Source: Leishmania infantum JPCM5
Lineage: Eukaryota > Euglenozoa > Kinetoplastea > Trypanosomatida > Trypanosomatidae
Assembly (NCBI RefSeq): GCF_000002875.2
Contig: NC_009402.2
Location: 363,403-427,402 of the forward strand
Direction: 5' to 3'
DNA: 64,000 nucleotides
Part shown: positions 9,687 through 19,831 of the stretch, piece by piece
Layout of the letters: each line of letters opens with the position of its first letter
How positions within the stretch are numbered: the stretch's first letter is position 1
Notes under the pieces: generated by a model
Databases searched by the model: none
Seen by the model: the letters and a program-made list of their open reading frames with translations, nothing else
Told to the model about the DNA's origin: nothing
Program-made: the position numbers and the translations under genes

Positions 9687-12308
9687 ATGTTTCAATATGA
9701 AGACCTCGTGTGGCTCATCAGCTTCCCGCTGGCGTGCGCCATCATGCTGTGGTTCTCGCTTGATTTAGCCGTTCTGGTGCGAGTCGGCGGTGGCCGGCGA
9801 AGACGTGCCAACGCGCGTCGCGCGATCGAAAGGCTTATCACGAGCAGTCCGGTCTTGACGACTGCGTCCGTGGTACAGTCACCGTCGCCCGTCTCTACCC
9901 CCGACACCGATCGCCCCTCTCGGCGACGTAGCAGCAGTGCCTCGCCAGAGCACGCGTGCATGGACGGACTCGGTAGCAGCAGCGGCAACGAGGAGGGGCA
10001 TGGGGTGAAGCACCGCGCGGCATCGGCAGGAGCTGCCGGCACCCCAACAGCAGGAACAATCCCATGCCACCAACAGCGTGTGCGGCAGGTGGTTGTCCCC
10101 GCGGCGTTCCGCATTGCTACACGGGCTGTGGTGCGCCGTGCCGTTGTTCTCGTCGGCGGCGACTTTGCGCGATCGCCGCGGATGCAGTACCACGCGGCGA
10201 GTCTGGCGCGCAGCGGTCTCTTCGACGAGGTGCTGCTGGTCGGGCTTGATTACGGAAATCAGCTTAGCGAGGACCTTCTCATGAGTGGGGAGCCGCAACC
10301 GGAGCGCTTCGTCAGCTGGGATGGCCCGGCAACGCCGAAAGGGATGGAGCACGCAGTGTTCGACGTGCAAGCTCGACTCGAATCGCCAGAGCCTCGACCA
10401 GGTTGTGGCTGCATTGTGTCAACGCAGTACTTGATAGCACCCCCGTCGCCTCCTGAGTGGTTGCAGACGGTGTTCCCCTTGATCCACTTGCACTGGGTTG
10501 TGTGCACACTCTACCGCGTCGTAACGCTCACCGGTCTCTTTTTCTTTCAAACCATGTGCGCCACAGCCACCCGAATCAACGAGCATGGACAACTCCTAGT
10601 CACGGACCTCATCCTCATCCAGACGCCGCCGGCGGTCCCCTTCGTCCTCCTCGTGAAGTATCTCGTGTGCCCCTTGGCGTTCGTGTACAACATGCTTCTC
10701 TACTACGGCGTGGTGGTGCCGGCCGCCTGGATGAACCCCAGTGCGATGCGGGACGTCCGGCAGCAATGTAAGTTGCAGTCGCTACGCTTCACCGACGCCA
10801 TGGGGCGCTCAGACGACGGTCGACGACGCCCCTTAGCGATCTTGCACGGACTCGCGCATGCCTCGCTTTCGGGGAAGCGCAGGTGGGTATTCTACCCCGC
10901 CATCGTGGTGGACTGGCACAACTTTGGCCACACAATCCTGGCGCAGAACCAGCGGCCCACCGCGGCGGTAAAGGTGTACAAACTGCTTGAGATGCACATG
11001 TGCGCCGGCCATGTCAATGTGACAGTGAGTCAGGCGATGCGCCGCGCTCTGGAGCATGCCTACCCGTGGCTGAGGTCTGAGTCTGCCATCACAACGGCTG
11101 CAGCTGTGCAGCCCCACTGTAGCGCCTCGGCAGCTGCCTCCGCAAGCTTGCAGTCCGAGGGTGCACCGTCAGTAGCAGCGGTGTCGCCGAGCGCAGTGAC
11201 AGTGCTGTACGACGTGGCGCCCTCTTTTTTCCGTCCTGTGCAGCGCAGCCGGTGTGTGCGGGATGTCTTGGAGCGCCTGCTGCTGCGGCACCGCGCCGTC
11301 AACCCGTCTCCCCCTCTCGCATCCGCTTTTCCTCTCGCGAAGGACGCCGGCAACGGCGCCGCGTACGCCCTTGTAAGCAAGGCGGACCTAGAAGAGATGG
11401 GGTGGGGCATCGCGGGGCCGCCAGCGTGGGTGTACGCGGACGCCGCGGCAGAGTCGGTAGCCGCCTCCGCCCTCGCCACCCCGGCAGCCGCGCCAGCGAC
11501 GATGGCGGCGGTTTCACGGCGAGGCATCATGGTTGTCGGGTCGACGAGCTGGACAGAGGACGACGACTACTCGATGCTCATTCAAGCCCTCCAGCGGCTG
11601 GACCACCGCCTTCGGCACGAAGTCAGCTACGGCAGTAGCAACGGGGAAGGTAGCCTTAGCGCCAGCAGCGGACCTGCGGACCTCTGGGTGCTGATCACCG
11701 GGAAAGGAGATGCCCGGCAGCGTTTCGAGGATGCCGTGCGCGTCGCCAAGCTGTCGTCGCACGTGGTGGTGAGCACTTACTACGCGCAGTCCTATCAGGA
11801 GTACAGCCTCCTGCTCGGCGCCGCCGACGTCGGCCTCTGCCTGCACTTTTCCTCCAGTGGGCTGGACCTGCCCATGAAGGGAGTGGACATGTTAGGTGCA
11901 GGGCTTCCAATCATGGTCATGCAGTACCCTGCCATTGGCGAGCTCATTGGCGGCGTAACGCGGGTGCTGGCGACGCAGGCGATGCGGCTGCGAAACGGTG
12001 CGGCGGGTGCTCAGGGATCCCCACGGGTCAGCGGCGGCTACGCGAAGGCAGTACAACCGACCCTGCACGAATGCGAGCGAGGATGGTCGTTTTGCAACGA
12101 CGCCGATCTTGAGTTCTTGCTATCCAGCTTTATCGGCTTGCCCTCCACCAGTGAGAGCGTCGGCGACGGCGCCAGTAGCCTGTCGCGGTCGCCGCCGACG
12201 CCGCTGTCGGTGATGAAGCGGCGAGCCTACGAGGCGCGACTGCGCGCTCAAACGTGGGAGGAGAACTGGAGGCGAGTGCTCCTGCCAGTGCTTAAGCAAG
12301 TGGTATAG
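9687..12308 (+). CDS. ALG1: Chitobiosyldiphosphodolichol beta-mannosyltransferase (ALG1)
   Basis: 873 aa, GT33-type glycosyltransferase. ALG1 adds the first mannose to GlcNAc2-PP-dolichol on the cytosolic face of the ER, in the N-glycan precursor pathway. An N-terminal hydrophobic anchor (about residues 5-30) is followed by a Ser-rich linker. The catalytic part starts near residue 150 (VVLVGGDFARSPRMQYHA). Family motifs are VDWHNFGHTIL (D409, W410, H411, N412), STSWTEDDDYSML (619 onward), ITGKGD, and SSSGLDLPMKGVDMLGAGLP (722 onward), the last being the donor-binding signature of ALG1. It is almost twice the usual 450-480 aa because of inserts, the largest at about 35-140 and 465-600. The ATG is the first before the membrane anchor; the frame is open further upstream but the sequence there is UTR-like. 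The assignment is strong. Confidence 0.93.
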   Translation: MFQYEDLVWLISFPLACAIMLWFSLDLAVLVRVGGGRRRRANARRAIERLITSSPVLTTASVVQSPSPVSTPDTDRPSRRRSSSASPEHACMDGLGSSSGNEEGHGVKHRAASAGAAGTPTAGTIPCHQQRVRQVVVPAAFRIATRAVVRRAVVLVGGDFARSPRMQYHAASLARSGLFDEVLLVGLDYGNQLSEDLLMSGEPQPERFVSWDGPATPKGMEHAVFDVQARLESPEPRPGCGCIVSTQYLIAPPSPPEWLQTVFPLIHLHWVVCTLYRVVTLTGLFFFQTMCATATRINEHGQLLVTDLILIQTPPAVPFVLLVKYLVCPLAFVYNMLLYYGVVVPAAWMNPSAMRDVRQQCKLQSLRFTDAMGRSDDGRRRPLAILHGLAHASLSGKRRWVFYPAIVVDWHNFGHTILAQNQRPTAAVKVYKLLEMHMCAGHVNVTVSQAMRRALEHAYPWLRSESAITTAAAVQPHCSASAAASASLQSEGAPSVAAVSPSAVTVLYDVAPSFFRPVQRSRCVRDVLERLLLRHRAVNPSPPLASAFPLAKDAGNGAAYALVSKADLEEMGWGIAGPPAWVYADAAAESVAASALATPAAAPATMAAVSRRGIMVVGSTSWTEDDDYSMLIQALQRLDHRLRHEVSYGSSNGEGSLSASSGPADLWVLITGKGDARQRFEDAVRVAKLSSHVVVSTYYAQSYQEYSLLLGAADVGLCLHFSSSGLDLPMKGVDMLGAGLPIMVMQYPAIGELIGGVTRVLATQAMRLRNGAAGAQGSPRVSGGYAKAVQPTLHECERGWSFCNDADLEFLLSSFIGLPSTSESVGDGASSLSRSPPTPLSVMKRRAYEARLRAQTWEENWRRVLLPVLKQVV

Positions 12309-13377
12309 CGGTGTCTTGACCCATATGCACACGCGGGGGAGATCGACAGGGCAAGTGACGCTTCGTGTAAAGAGATGGAGCTAAGGGCACTAGGTGGACT
12401 ACCACAGTGGTGCGGGTGGCAGTTGCGCGCAGGTGTGTGACACGGCAGCCCTCCCCCTCTCCCACCCAACCTCTCCCCTTCCCCCTGATTGTAGGTGTGT
12501 ATCGCTTCTCTTGTCCACTTAGATCGATGCGAATCTCTTGGTCGCTTAACGCCAGTGCGAGTTGACGGGTTTCGTCTTGGTTTCTCTTCTTGCAGCAAGA
12601 GTGGCGTGCATGTGTGTATGCGTATGTGTATGTGTATGTGTGAAGGGAGGGTTTCTCTTTTCTTTCTCTCTCTGGCCTTCAGCCTTCCGTCTCCGCTCGT
12701 CCCTCGGGTACCGCCGTGCGCGGCTCCATCTCCCCACCACACCACCGCGAGCTAACACCCCTTTCCCATCGACAACAACCCATCTGTGCCCCGGCTCCTT
12801 TACTTGGTCTCCGTCTTCCTCTGTGTGTGTGTGTGTGTGGGTGTGTGTCCACACGTATATATATGCATGTACATGTATGCACCTAAACGCACCTCTAGGC
12901 ACACACACGCACAGAGAAAGAGAGACCAGCGGACGGAAGCGTCGACCTGTGTATGCACAAGCACGTCGATAGACCGGTGAGACACACACACACACATCTG
13001 TGTCGCACGTCCGCTGATGCGCCCATCCGTCCACCACAGGAGAGCGCGCGCGCGCGCGACCAGAGGCTAGTAGGGTTGCTGTCTTTCTTCTCCGAACGTT
13101 GCGGGTGAAGAGGTTCATGAGCTTATGTTTTGTTGTGGGGAGTGGGAGTGGGGGGGAGAGGGGTTACTAGCTTGGTGCCTCTCACAATCGGCTTCCGCAG
13201 TGCCCCCTCCTCCCCGTGCCGAGACAGCACATCCTTCGACACCCCCACATCCGCCTCGCATCACCGTTCTTTTTCTCCTCTCCCCCCTCTCCCTTTGCCT
13301 GCCCAAAATCCTGTGAAGGGTACGATGGGCGAGGGCAGCAGCCGCAGCAGCGAGAGTCAACGGAAAAAATAATAGAC
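12309..13377 (+). other. Intergenic between ALG1 and the PPR-PIN gene
   Basis: No gene. It holds TG/CA microsatellites (about 12822-12848 and 12980-12995), a GCGC run near 13043-13060 that could adopt Z-form DNA, and a pyrimidine tract at about 13263-13304 just upstream of the next start codon, the likely trans-splicing signal. Confidence 0.55.
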
Positions 13378-16300
13378 ATGTCTGCAGCCACGCGGTGTGT
13401 CGCTGCCGCGGCAGCTCTACCCTACTTCCTCACAGAACCGCTGCGTTGTCCGCATCTGCTGTCGATTGCAGTGGCACTGCGAGGTTGGTGTGGCGGCAGG
13501 CATGGCGCTCTTCTCCATCAACGGTGCCTCCTCTCTTCCAGGGCGTCGGTAACGCCACTGAGTTTTTCATCTACACACACACAGCGAGACTGGAATCCAG
13601 CAGAAAACGCAGCCGCCGCCGCCGCCGCCCAGGCATCCGCTGGTGCCGCGAGAGCAGCGCCAGCTACGCCGGCCAGTGAAAAGGCCACCCGCCGCAACGT
13701 GGGCCACAATCGTGGCACAGCAGCAAGACAGAGCGCTGCCACGCCGCCGTCGTCGCCCGAAGCAGTCCACCCCTACTCTGTGCGTGCCTACCGGGCGCGA
13801 CTCCTGGGCGGCGCCTACTTTTCCCTGCGAGAGTTGACGCGCGCCGCCTACGCACCAGCCCCGCTAAAGGTGCTGACAGACCTGCTGCAGTTGTCTGCAA
13901 GCCACAGTTGTCGCCACGCCGAGCTCTCCTCAAGCTTAGCCTCTGTGGCCTCTTCGCCTGCCGCCTCCACCCCTCTCGCTCAGTCAGGTGCACAAAATGC
14001 GCTGAGCAGAGCACGCGACGTTCAGCACGTGCTCCAGTTAGCATTGACGGAGGCACAGGATACGGTGCTCGCCGCCCAGACAATAGGCGATATTGCTAGC
14101 CACGCGGCTCTGGAGGAACTGCTTGCCCAGCTGGAAGCGCTCGCGAACGCGATGGACGCCTGTGTGTATGCGCCTGCGTGGACGATGCCGGTTGCCACTC
14201 ACTCTGCACTACTACACGGGCTTCTGAGGCTCGCCGCCGCAACCGGGTCTCGTCTACAAGCCCTGGCCGCCTTAGACGACCTCCTCTCACTGCAGGAGCG
14301 GCAGCTACGCCATATCTCTGCACGGCGCGGCAGCAATCAGCACCACGCTGGCGATGGCGACAAGGACGGGGATGGAGACGAGGATGACGGCAGCTTCAGC
14401 ATGGATGACGCCGTCGCACTTGTCGATGCGGCCGCGCAGCAGTACGTCGAGCCTGTCACAGCGCAGGACCACCTGTGGGCCATGCAGGCTTGTGCCAAGG
14501 ATCAGAATCGCGACTTCGCCACGGCTCTAAGCCTCTACCGCCGTTTTGTGCAGCATGCCGAGGCCGGTCGCTTCTCGGCCACGCCGAATGACTTTAGTGA
14601 TGCGCTGGTCGCTCTTGCACACAGCAGCCGCACGACTACCGATTTCACTGAGCTGCGAGCGTTGCTTATCGAGAGCGAAGCGGCAGCGGTCGTGCCTGTG
14701 AGCGTGCCCCTGTACACAGCCATCATCGATGCAGCGAGCCGCGCCATTGAGGAGCCACAGCGTATGGTCATTGCCCTGTTCATGTATCGGCGTCTCCGCG
14801 ACGGGGGGCTGACGCCGACAGCGGACACGTACGCAGCTCTGATCGCCTGCTGCGCCTCGACTCGTGAGCCGACGCACGCCTTCGCCTTCTACCACGAGGC
14901 GCGGCAGGTCTGCGGCGTGGCGTGCTTTACTCCGCAAGTGTACACAAACCTGCTTCTGTCCTACACGTCTGCCGGCTACGGCGCCGATGCGCGCAAGACG
15001 CTCGACGTGCTGGTGGAGGCCGGCGCCCCGCTCTCCCGCGCTAGCTTCCACGCCGTCCTCGCCGGCGCCGTAACAGCACGGGAGGCGCAGGAAGTTGTTG
15101 AGCTCATGACGGAGCGTTACCACATCGCCCCAACGCCGCACACCTACGCCTACGTAGCGCAAGCGGTGGCGAGGTCGCCGGCAGGGGTTTCCACGGCGCT
15201 GCAACTCTTCGACATTCATGAAGACGCAATGCGGGCGCTTGCACAGATGGCAAACGCGACAGTGCGCTCGCCTGGTCGGGATGATGGCGGCGTGGCACAG
15301 ATTGCCGTCGGGCAGGCGATGAGTACGTCAGCGGATGGAGCGGAACTGGAGCCGGCACTGCTAGAGCGCTACCCGCTCTACGTGCGGGCGATGGAGCAAG
15401 CCCTCATGCGGCTGCGCGTCGACCTCGGCATGGACAGTCGCCTGAGGCCGTATCTGATGCCGCTTATCCGCATAGCCCAGCAGCGCATGAACGCCTTCAC
15501 TGGAATGCCGCCGCAATCGCCGACGCAGATCCCTGACAAGGAGCGCCTCTGCATTGCCGTGCTGGCAGCCGACGTGCTCGCCAAGGTGGATGAGTGGGTG
15601 CTGCCGTTCATCTCGCACTACTCCGTCCTGGTGATTCCCTACTCGGCTCTTGTGTCGTTGCAGCGTGGTCGTGGGCGGCGCGTCGATGGCGTCATGCCCA
15701 AAGGTGCCCAGGCGGGTCGGCATGACGCCGTTTGGCAGGAGACGGCAGGCGGGCAAGAGTTCGACGCGGTGGTGGAGCACCGTCGGCGTCGCCTCGCACG
15801 CTTTCTGGAGCAGTACAAGGATGTGATTCACCTTGTGTCTCTAGAGGAGGAACTGCGCTGGAGCCGCGAGACACGCCGATACGGGGTCGGGGTGACGGAC
15901 CTGTTTGCGCGTGCAGCCGTCACGGCGCTGCATCTCGCGCGGCACGACAGCTCCAGCGACGGTGGCACCGTGTACGCGCAGCACGCCAACGCCTCCGTTG
16001 TGCTAGTGTCTGCCGACTACAATGGGTGCGGAAAGTACGTGGTGGCGCTGAGGCAAGCGTACGCAGGCCGAACGAAAGGCAGCGCCGCGGGAGTCAGGTC
16101 AGCGGAGAGCGCGCCTGGGCTGAGGGCGGCACTGAGCCGAGTGTCGTACCACAACCCGCGAACTAACCCGAACTGGGCCCCACCCACGCTAGCCATCGCC
16201 CAGCAGGAGGGGGAGACGAAGAAGGAAGGGGACGGCAGGAAGCACGCGCCGGTCCAGTCCGCAGGTGCGACGAGCGAGACGCGCATCAGAGGAGAGGATA

Positions 16301-16701
16301 AAAGCAAGGAAGGCAGCGCGGCGAGGGATGCGACCGTCTCGGCTGGCAGAGTGCCTGGCTTCGATGACGACAGTTGCGGGTCAGCGTGGTATGCCTCTGC
16401 GCACGACGCTGATGCTGCTGGGCTACTCTACCGGCAAACCCTGCAGCTGGCGTCTGCTCCAGAACGCAGGGGTGCACCGAGCGGCCGCAGCGCGAAGAAC
16501 TCGAGTAGCAGCAAGGGCGTCGAATCGAGTCTTGCGATGGACGAAGGAGAAGCGACACCGCAGTTGCCATCCACCCAGCACGCACCCACAGCATCCACGT
16601 CGTCTGTACTTCCTCCTCTGCCTCTGCCAGCCCCACCCACCAGCGCAGACGCCGACGACAAGCTCGACGCATTCCTCCTCATGTCACTCTTGAACGACTG
16701 A
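13378..16701 (+). CDS. Pentatricopeptide repeat protein with C-terminal PIN-like nuclease domain, probably mitochondrial
   Basis: 1107 aa. The first 45 residues are rich in Arg, Ala and hydrophobics with no acidic residue before a Glu in a TEPLR segment, which suits a mitochondrial presequence. Residues about 440-620 contain PPR-type helical hairpins: VPLYTAIIDAASR, PTADTYAALIACC, TPQVYTNLLLSYTSAG, SRASFHAVLAGAV and TPHTYAYVAQAVA, spaced about 35 residues apart. Residues about 722-890 look like a PIN domain: a first strand with D732 (IAVLAADVL), acidic positions near E825 and D841 (GVGVTDLFARAA), and a strand ending VVLVSADYNG with D880. PPR tracts bind RNA and PIN domains usually cut RNA, so an endonuclease or inactive RNA-binding factor in the mitochondrion is inferred. 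It does not show the motifs I expect for protein-only RNase P. The tail is low complexity. The start was chosen at the ATG directly after the pyrimidine tract. Confidence 0.72.
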   Translation: MSAATRCVAAAAALPYFLTEPLRCPHLLSIAVALRGWCGGRHGALLHQRCLLSSRASVTPLSFSSTHTQRDWNPAENAAAAAAAQASAGAARAAPATPASEKATRRNVGHNRGTAARQSAATPPSSPEAVHPYSVRAYRARLLGGAYFSLRELTRAAYAPAPLKVLTDLLQLSASHSCRHAELSSSLASVASSPAASTPLAQSGAQNALSRARDVQHVLQLALTEAQDTVLAAQTIGDIASHAALEELLAQLEALANAMDACVYAPAWTMPVATHSALLHGLLRLAAATGSRLQALAALDDLLSLQERQLRHISARRGSNQHHAGDGDKDGDGDEDDGSFSMDDAVALVDAAAQQYVEPVTAQDHLWAMQACAKDQNRDFATALSLYRRFVQHAEAGRFSATPNDFSDALVALAHSSRTTTDFTELRALLIESEAAAVVPVSVPLYTAIIDAASRAIEEPQRMVIALFMYRRLRDGGLTPTADTYAALIACCASTREPTHAFAFYHEARQVCGVACFTPQVYTNLLLSYTSAGYGADARKTLDVLVEAGAPLSRASFHAVLAGAVTAREAQEVVELMTERYHIAPTPHTYAYVAQAVARSPAGVSTALQLFDIHEDAMRALAQMANATVRSPGRDDGGVAQIAVGQAMSTSADGAELEPALLERYPLYVRAMEQALMRLRVDLGMDSRLRPYLMPLIRIAQQRMNAFTGMPPQSPTQIPDKERLCIAVLAADVLAKVDEWVLPFISHYSVLVIPYSALVSLQRGRGRRVDGVMPKGAQAGRHDAVWQETAGGQEFDAVVEHRRRRLARFLEQYKDVIHLVSLEEELRWSRETRRYGVGVTDLFARAAVTALHLARHDSSSDGGTVYAQHANASVVLVSADYNGCGKYVVALRQAYAGRTKGSAAGVRSAESAPGLRAALSRVSYHNPRTNPNWAPPTLAIAQQEGETKKEGDGRKHAPVQSAGATSETRIRGEDKSKEGSAARDATVSAGRVPGFDDDSCGSAWYASAHDADAAGLLYRQTLQLASAPERRGAPSGRSAKNSSSSKGVESSLAMDEGEATPQLPSTQHAPTASTSSVLPPLPLPAPPTSADADDKLDAFLLMSLLND

Positions 16702-17425
16702 TGTTGGCACTCAAGACTCTCGTGCACGAACTAGAGAGGCGAGGAGTGTGGGCCTTTGGGGTGGCTATCGCTGTCAGGTGCATCGCAGAGGTCGAGCCGA
16801 TGTGTGCGAATCGCTTACTAGCCTGCACTACAGATATCTTTCTTCGCTTCCCCTCACCCCCTCCCCACCTACCCACACGACATGCTACACTGGCACACCC
16901 CCACGACGATGTCAGCAGGTGAAGCAGCAGCGCTAAGGAAACGATAAGCAAAGATGGAGGAGGTGAAAGACAGTCGCACGCGGGGGAGCGCGCGAGGAGG
17001 CGATGGCCATGCCGCCCTCTCCTCAAGGGATGTTGGCGTGTGTATGCGTGTGTGTTGCTGCCATATCCTGTTGAAGGGCGCGTTTCGAGTGTGCATCTGC
17101 TTGACACTTACACACGGGCACATGTGCAGAGAGACCTGTCAAGTGCCGCCTCCATTCATAGGACTGCCGAGTCGTTGGTGGATGTACGAGCGCACGTGAT
17201 GATGCTATCGTGTCTCCTACTCATCGGACGGTCGTTCTCTTTCCCACCCCCTTCACCCATCCCACTTCTCAAACCTTCTCATCGGTCACCGCTGCCCTCG
17301 CTTGAGGGCATGACACCTACCATAAGCACGCGCATGGGCGTGGGCACAGGAAGGGAGACCGCCTCTCTTGGCCTTTCTCTGCGACAAGCGTCCCTCTGTC
17401 TCTCTCCCTCGCACGACCCCTGGTC
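16702..17425 (+). other. Intergenic between PPR-PIN gene and ARPC1
   Basis: No gene. Pyrimidine-rich stretches at about 16833-16880, 17236-17280 and 17365-17415 are candidate trans-splicing signals; the last is immediately before the ARPC1 start. Confidence 0.55.
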
Positions 17426-19303
17426 ATGGTGTCGGTGTGCTGCGTTACCTGTGTCACTTCGGATGGCGACAGCGGGACTACGGTGCCTCGACTGGTGCCC
17501 GCGTCACCACCACCGCCGCCGCTTGCCGCGCTTGCCTTCAGCCATGACGGTACGCGGGCGGCCTACGCGGTGCGTCGCGGGAAGGCTCTTCCACGATATG
17601 GCGAACGTGAGGATGCGTGCTCTATCTTCATCGCCAGCACAAACACTCCGGCGCATTGCGCGTCCAGCACTTCGAGCGGCCCCGGCGCCGCTGTCGCTCC
17701 CTTCGCGCAGTGGACGATGCTGCAGGTGCTTACCGGCAGTCACGACGCGCCCATCACCGCGTTGGCATGGTGCCAGCGCACAGGCGCCCTCCTCTCTACC
17801 AGTGCAGATCGCGGCGCCTGTGTCTGGGTGCCGCGTGCGGGTGCTGCTGCTGCAAAGGAAGCGAACAGTGCTGCTGCTGTCGAGGGTGGAAGCGTGAACC
17901 TTCCTGCGGCTGTCGCAGCAGATGTGCCGTTTTGTGCGGTGCCGCAGCTGGTCATACTGAGCACCGAGGTGCGCCTGTGTCCGACCTGTGTGGCGTGGAG
18001 CGCGGAAGGGACGAAACTGTACATCGGCACCTCTGGCGGCACCGTCGCCGTTGGCCGCTACGACGCGCGGCATAAGTGGTGGATCTGCCGCCTCCTCAGC
18101 GATCATCGCCGCACTACGTTTGTTGACCCATCAGTTGAGACCGCGGCACCATCGTCGGCGCGCGCGTGCTCGGTCACGGCACTGGCGGCACATCCTGTCG
18201 AGAACACGAGACTTGCTGTAGCGCGCCTTGATGGCACGGTGCAAGTCCTCTCTACACACATCAAGAGCGTGGATGGAGCGCTGGGCAGCTCTGGACAAGG
18301 TACAAGTGGCAGCAACGCGGGTGCAACTGCGAAGCCTTTCCATCACGTGTACCTATCGCACCTCCTACCTTGCTGGGTGCACGGAGTGGCCTGGAGCCCG
18401 TCGGGGCAGCAGCTGGCAGTGGTGGGTCATGACAGCGGTCTCCATACGTGGGACTGGGGTCCTGTGCGATCCTCGTCAGCGGGAGGGGAGCGCAGCAGCA
18501 ATGACGACTGCTCCGGTGCTGGCTCTGGCAAGTGTGAAGCAGTGCACACAGTGACGTGGCTTCGTCAGCTGCCGCTGCTCCGATGCGAGTTCGCTTCGGA
18601 AGACGTACTCGTGGCAGTCGGATTCGAGGGACGTCTGCACGCCTTCGAGTCGACTGCAGCGTCAGCGCAGCCGGGATTCCAGAGGCAGCGAACGTGGAAG
18701 CTGATGCCGGAGCACGCGGCGACGCAACGGACGGAGGGCTCGGCGCAGCTGCTGCGCCGTGAAACAGCGCATGTGGCTGCCAACGACAGAGAGAAGACGG
18801 CGGCCGCTTGCGGCCGGCACAATCTGCCTTCGCAGAGAGCTACTGCTGCTGCCAAGCACGTCGTCACTCTTGAGGGTCAGCAGCCGCCAGCGCGAATTGT
18901 GGGCGAGTCGCAGGCCGCCGTCGATGGGGCTCTAGTAGCCAAGTCGGTGCGTCAAGTGGCATTGGACTTCTTCGAGCGCGGCCGTGCGGCGGCAGCTGCC
19001 GATGCTGTTGTGGCGACATCCACCCGCGGGCGGTCCTCGGTACCAGGTGCGCATAGCTCGACAGAGAACAACGCAGCGGATCACGCGACGGGTGCGGCAC
19101 GGCAACAGGTCACCGAGAGTCCTCCACACACATCGCTCATTAGCCTGCTGGTGCGCATTCCATCGGGCGAAAAATCTACCGCCGCTGAGCCGATGGACGT
19201 CAACTTCGTGTCAGCCGGGCACGACAGTCGCGTGCACCTCTGGCGAGTGCGCCACACGACCCTAGCTCGCAGTAAGGGCGTGCCCGTGTCCCCTGATGGG
19301 TGA
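17426..19303 (+). CDS. ARPC1: Arp2/3 complex subunit 1 (ARPC1/p41-Arc), WD40 protein
   Basis: 625 aa; the family is normally about 370 aa. ARPC1 is the WD40 propeller subunit of the Arp2/3 complex, which nucleates branched actin. Family-specific pieces appear in order: ITALAWCQRTGALLSTSADR with VWVPR (blade 2), LVILSTEVRLCPTCVAWSAEG (compare PTLVILRINRAARCVRWAP), GTVAVGRYDARHKWWICRLL (W at about 217-218), ALAAHPVENTRLAVARLDG with STHIKSVDG (compare SAYIKEVE), CWVHGVAWSPSGQQLAVVGHDS (from about 316), LPLLRCEFASEDVLVAVGFEG, and a last blade VNFVSAGHDSRVHLWRV. A long Ala/Gln-rich insert of about 170 residues separates the last two blades, where other ARPC1 proteins carry a short contact insert. 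The matches to ARPC1 rather than to a generic WD protein are good. Function in this organism is inferred. Confidence 0.8.
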   Translation: MVSVCCVTCVTSDGDSGTTVPRLVPASPPPPPLAALAFSHDGTRAAYAVRRGKALPRYGEREDACSIFIASTNTPAHCASSTSSGPGAAVAPFAQWTMLQVLTGSHDAPITALAWCQRTGALLSTSADRGACVWVPRAGAAAAKEANSAAAVEGGSVNLPAAVAADVPFCAVPQLVILSTEVRLCPTCVAWSAEGTKLYIGTSGGTVAVGRYDARHKWWICRLLSDHRRTTFVDPSVETAAPSSARACSVTALAAHPVENTRLAVARLDGTVQVLSTHIKSVDGALGSSGQGTSGSNAGATAKPFHHVYLSHLLPCWVHGVAWSPSGQQLAVVGHDSGLHTWDWGPVRSSSAGGERSSNDDCSGAGSGKCEAVHTVTWLRQLPLLRCEFASEDVLVAVGFEGRLHAFESTAASAQPGFQRQRTWKLMPEHAATQRTEGSAQLLRRETAHVAANDREKTAAACGRHNLPSQRATAAAKHVVTLEGQQPPARIVGESQAAVDGALVAKSVRQVALDFFERGRAAAAADAVVATSTRGRSSVPGAHSSTENNAADHATGAARQQVTESPPHTSLISLLVRIPSGEKSTAAEPMDVNFVSAGHDSRVHLWRVRHTTLARSKGVPVSPDG

Positions 19304-19831
19304 AGACGACTGTGGAGGCGCCCTTCTGAATGGGGTCGGGAGACTGGTGGGCGTTACCCCCCCCAACGCGCATCCCGCATTGCCATATTCACTTGTTCTT
19401 CGCTTCTCTGTCCTCGACATCCGCTCCAGCGCAAGCATGCGCACCCCCCCCCATGTCTCTAGTGCCTCCTGCAGGAGGCACTTTGAAGGGGATGGAGAAG
19501 GGGGCTTCTAGCCGCGTGGCAAGCCCGCGACATGTGACATGCGCATCCTTGCGTCTCTGCCTCCCAGCTGCGCCATTGCCATCGTCTCCCTCCCTCCCCT
19601 CCCCCCGTCACTCTTCACTACATCTTTAGCGCTGCTGCGTGCAAGCGCCTGGCCAACGCATAGACGCACGCACGCACACATACACGCACGCTGCTCGGCC
19701 TGTTGAGGGCTTGTCTCATTCCTCTGATATCGACATAACAGAAGGTGGTCAACAGCGTATGCGCATACGCCATCAGAGGTACCACCTCCCCGCCCTTCGC
19801 CGTGTGCGTGTGCATGTCTCTCTATACTGTC
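19304..19831 (+). other. Intergenic after ARPC1
   Basis: No gene. The pyrimidine tract at about 19584-19618 is a likely trans-splicing signal. The following frame is also open from an earlier ATG at 19745, which would add 29 residues of low-quality sequence to the next protein. Confidence 0.55.
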
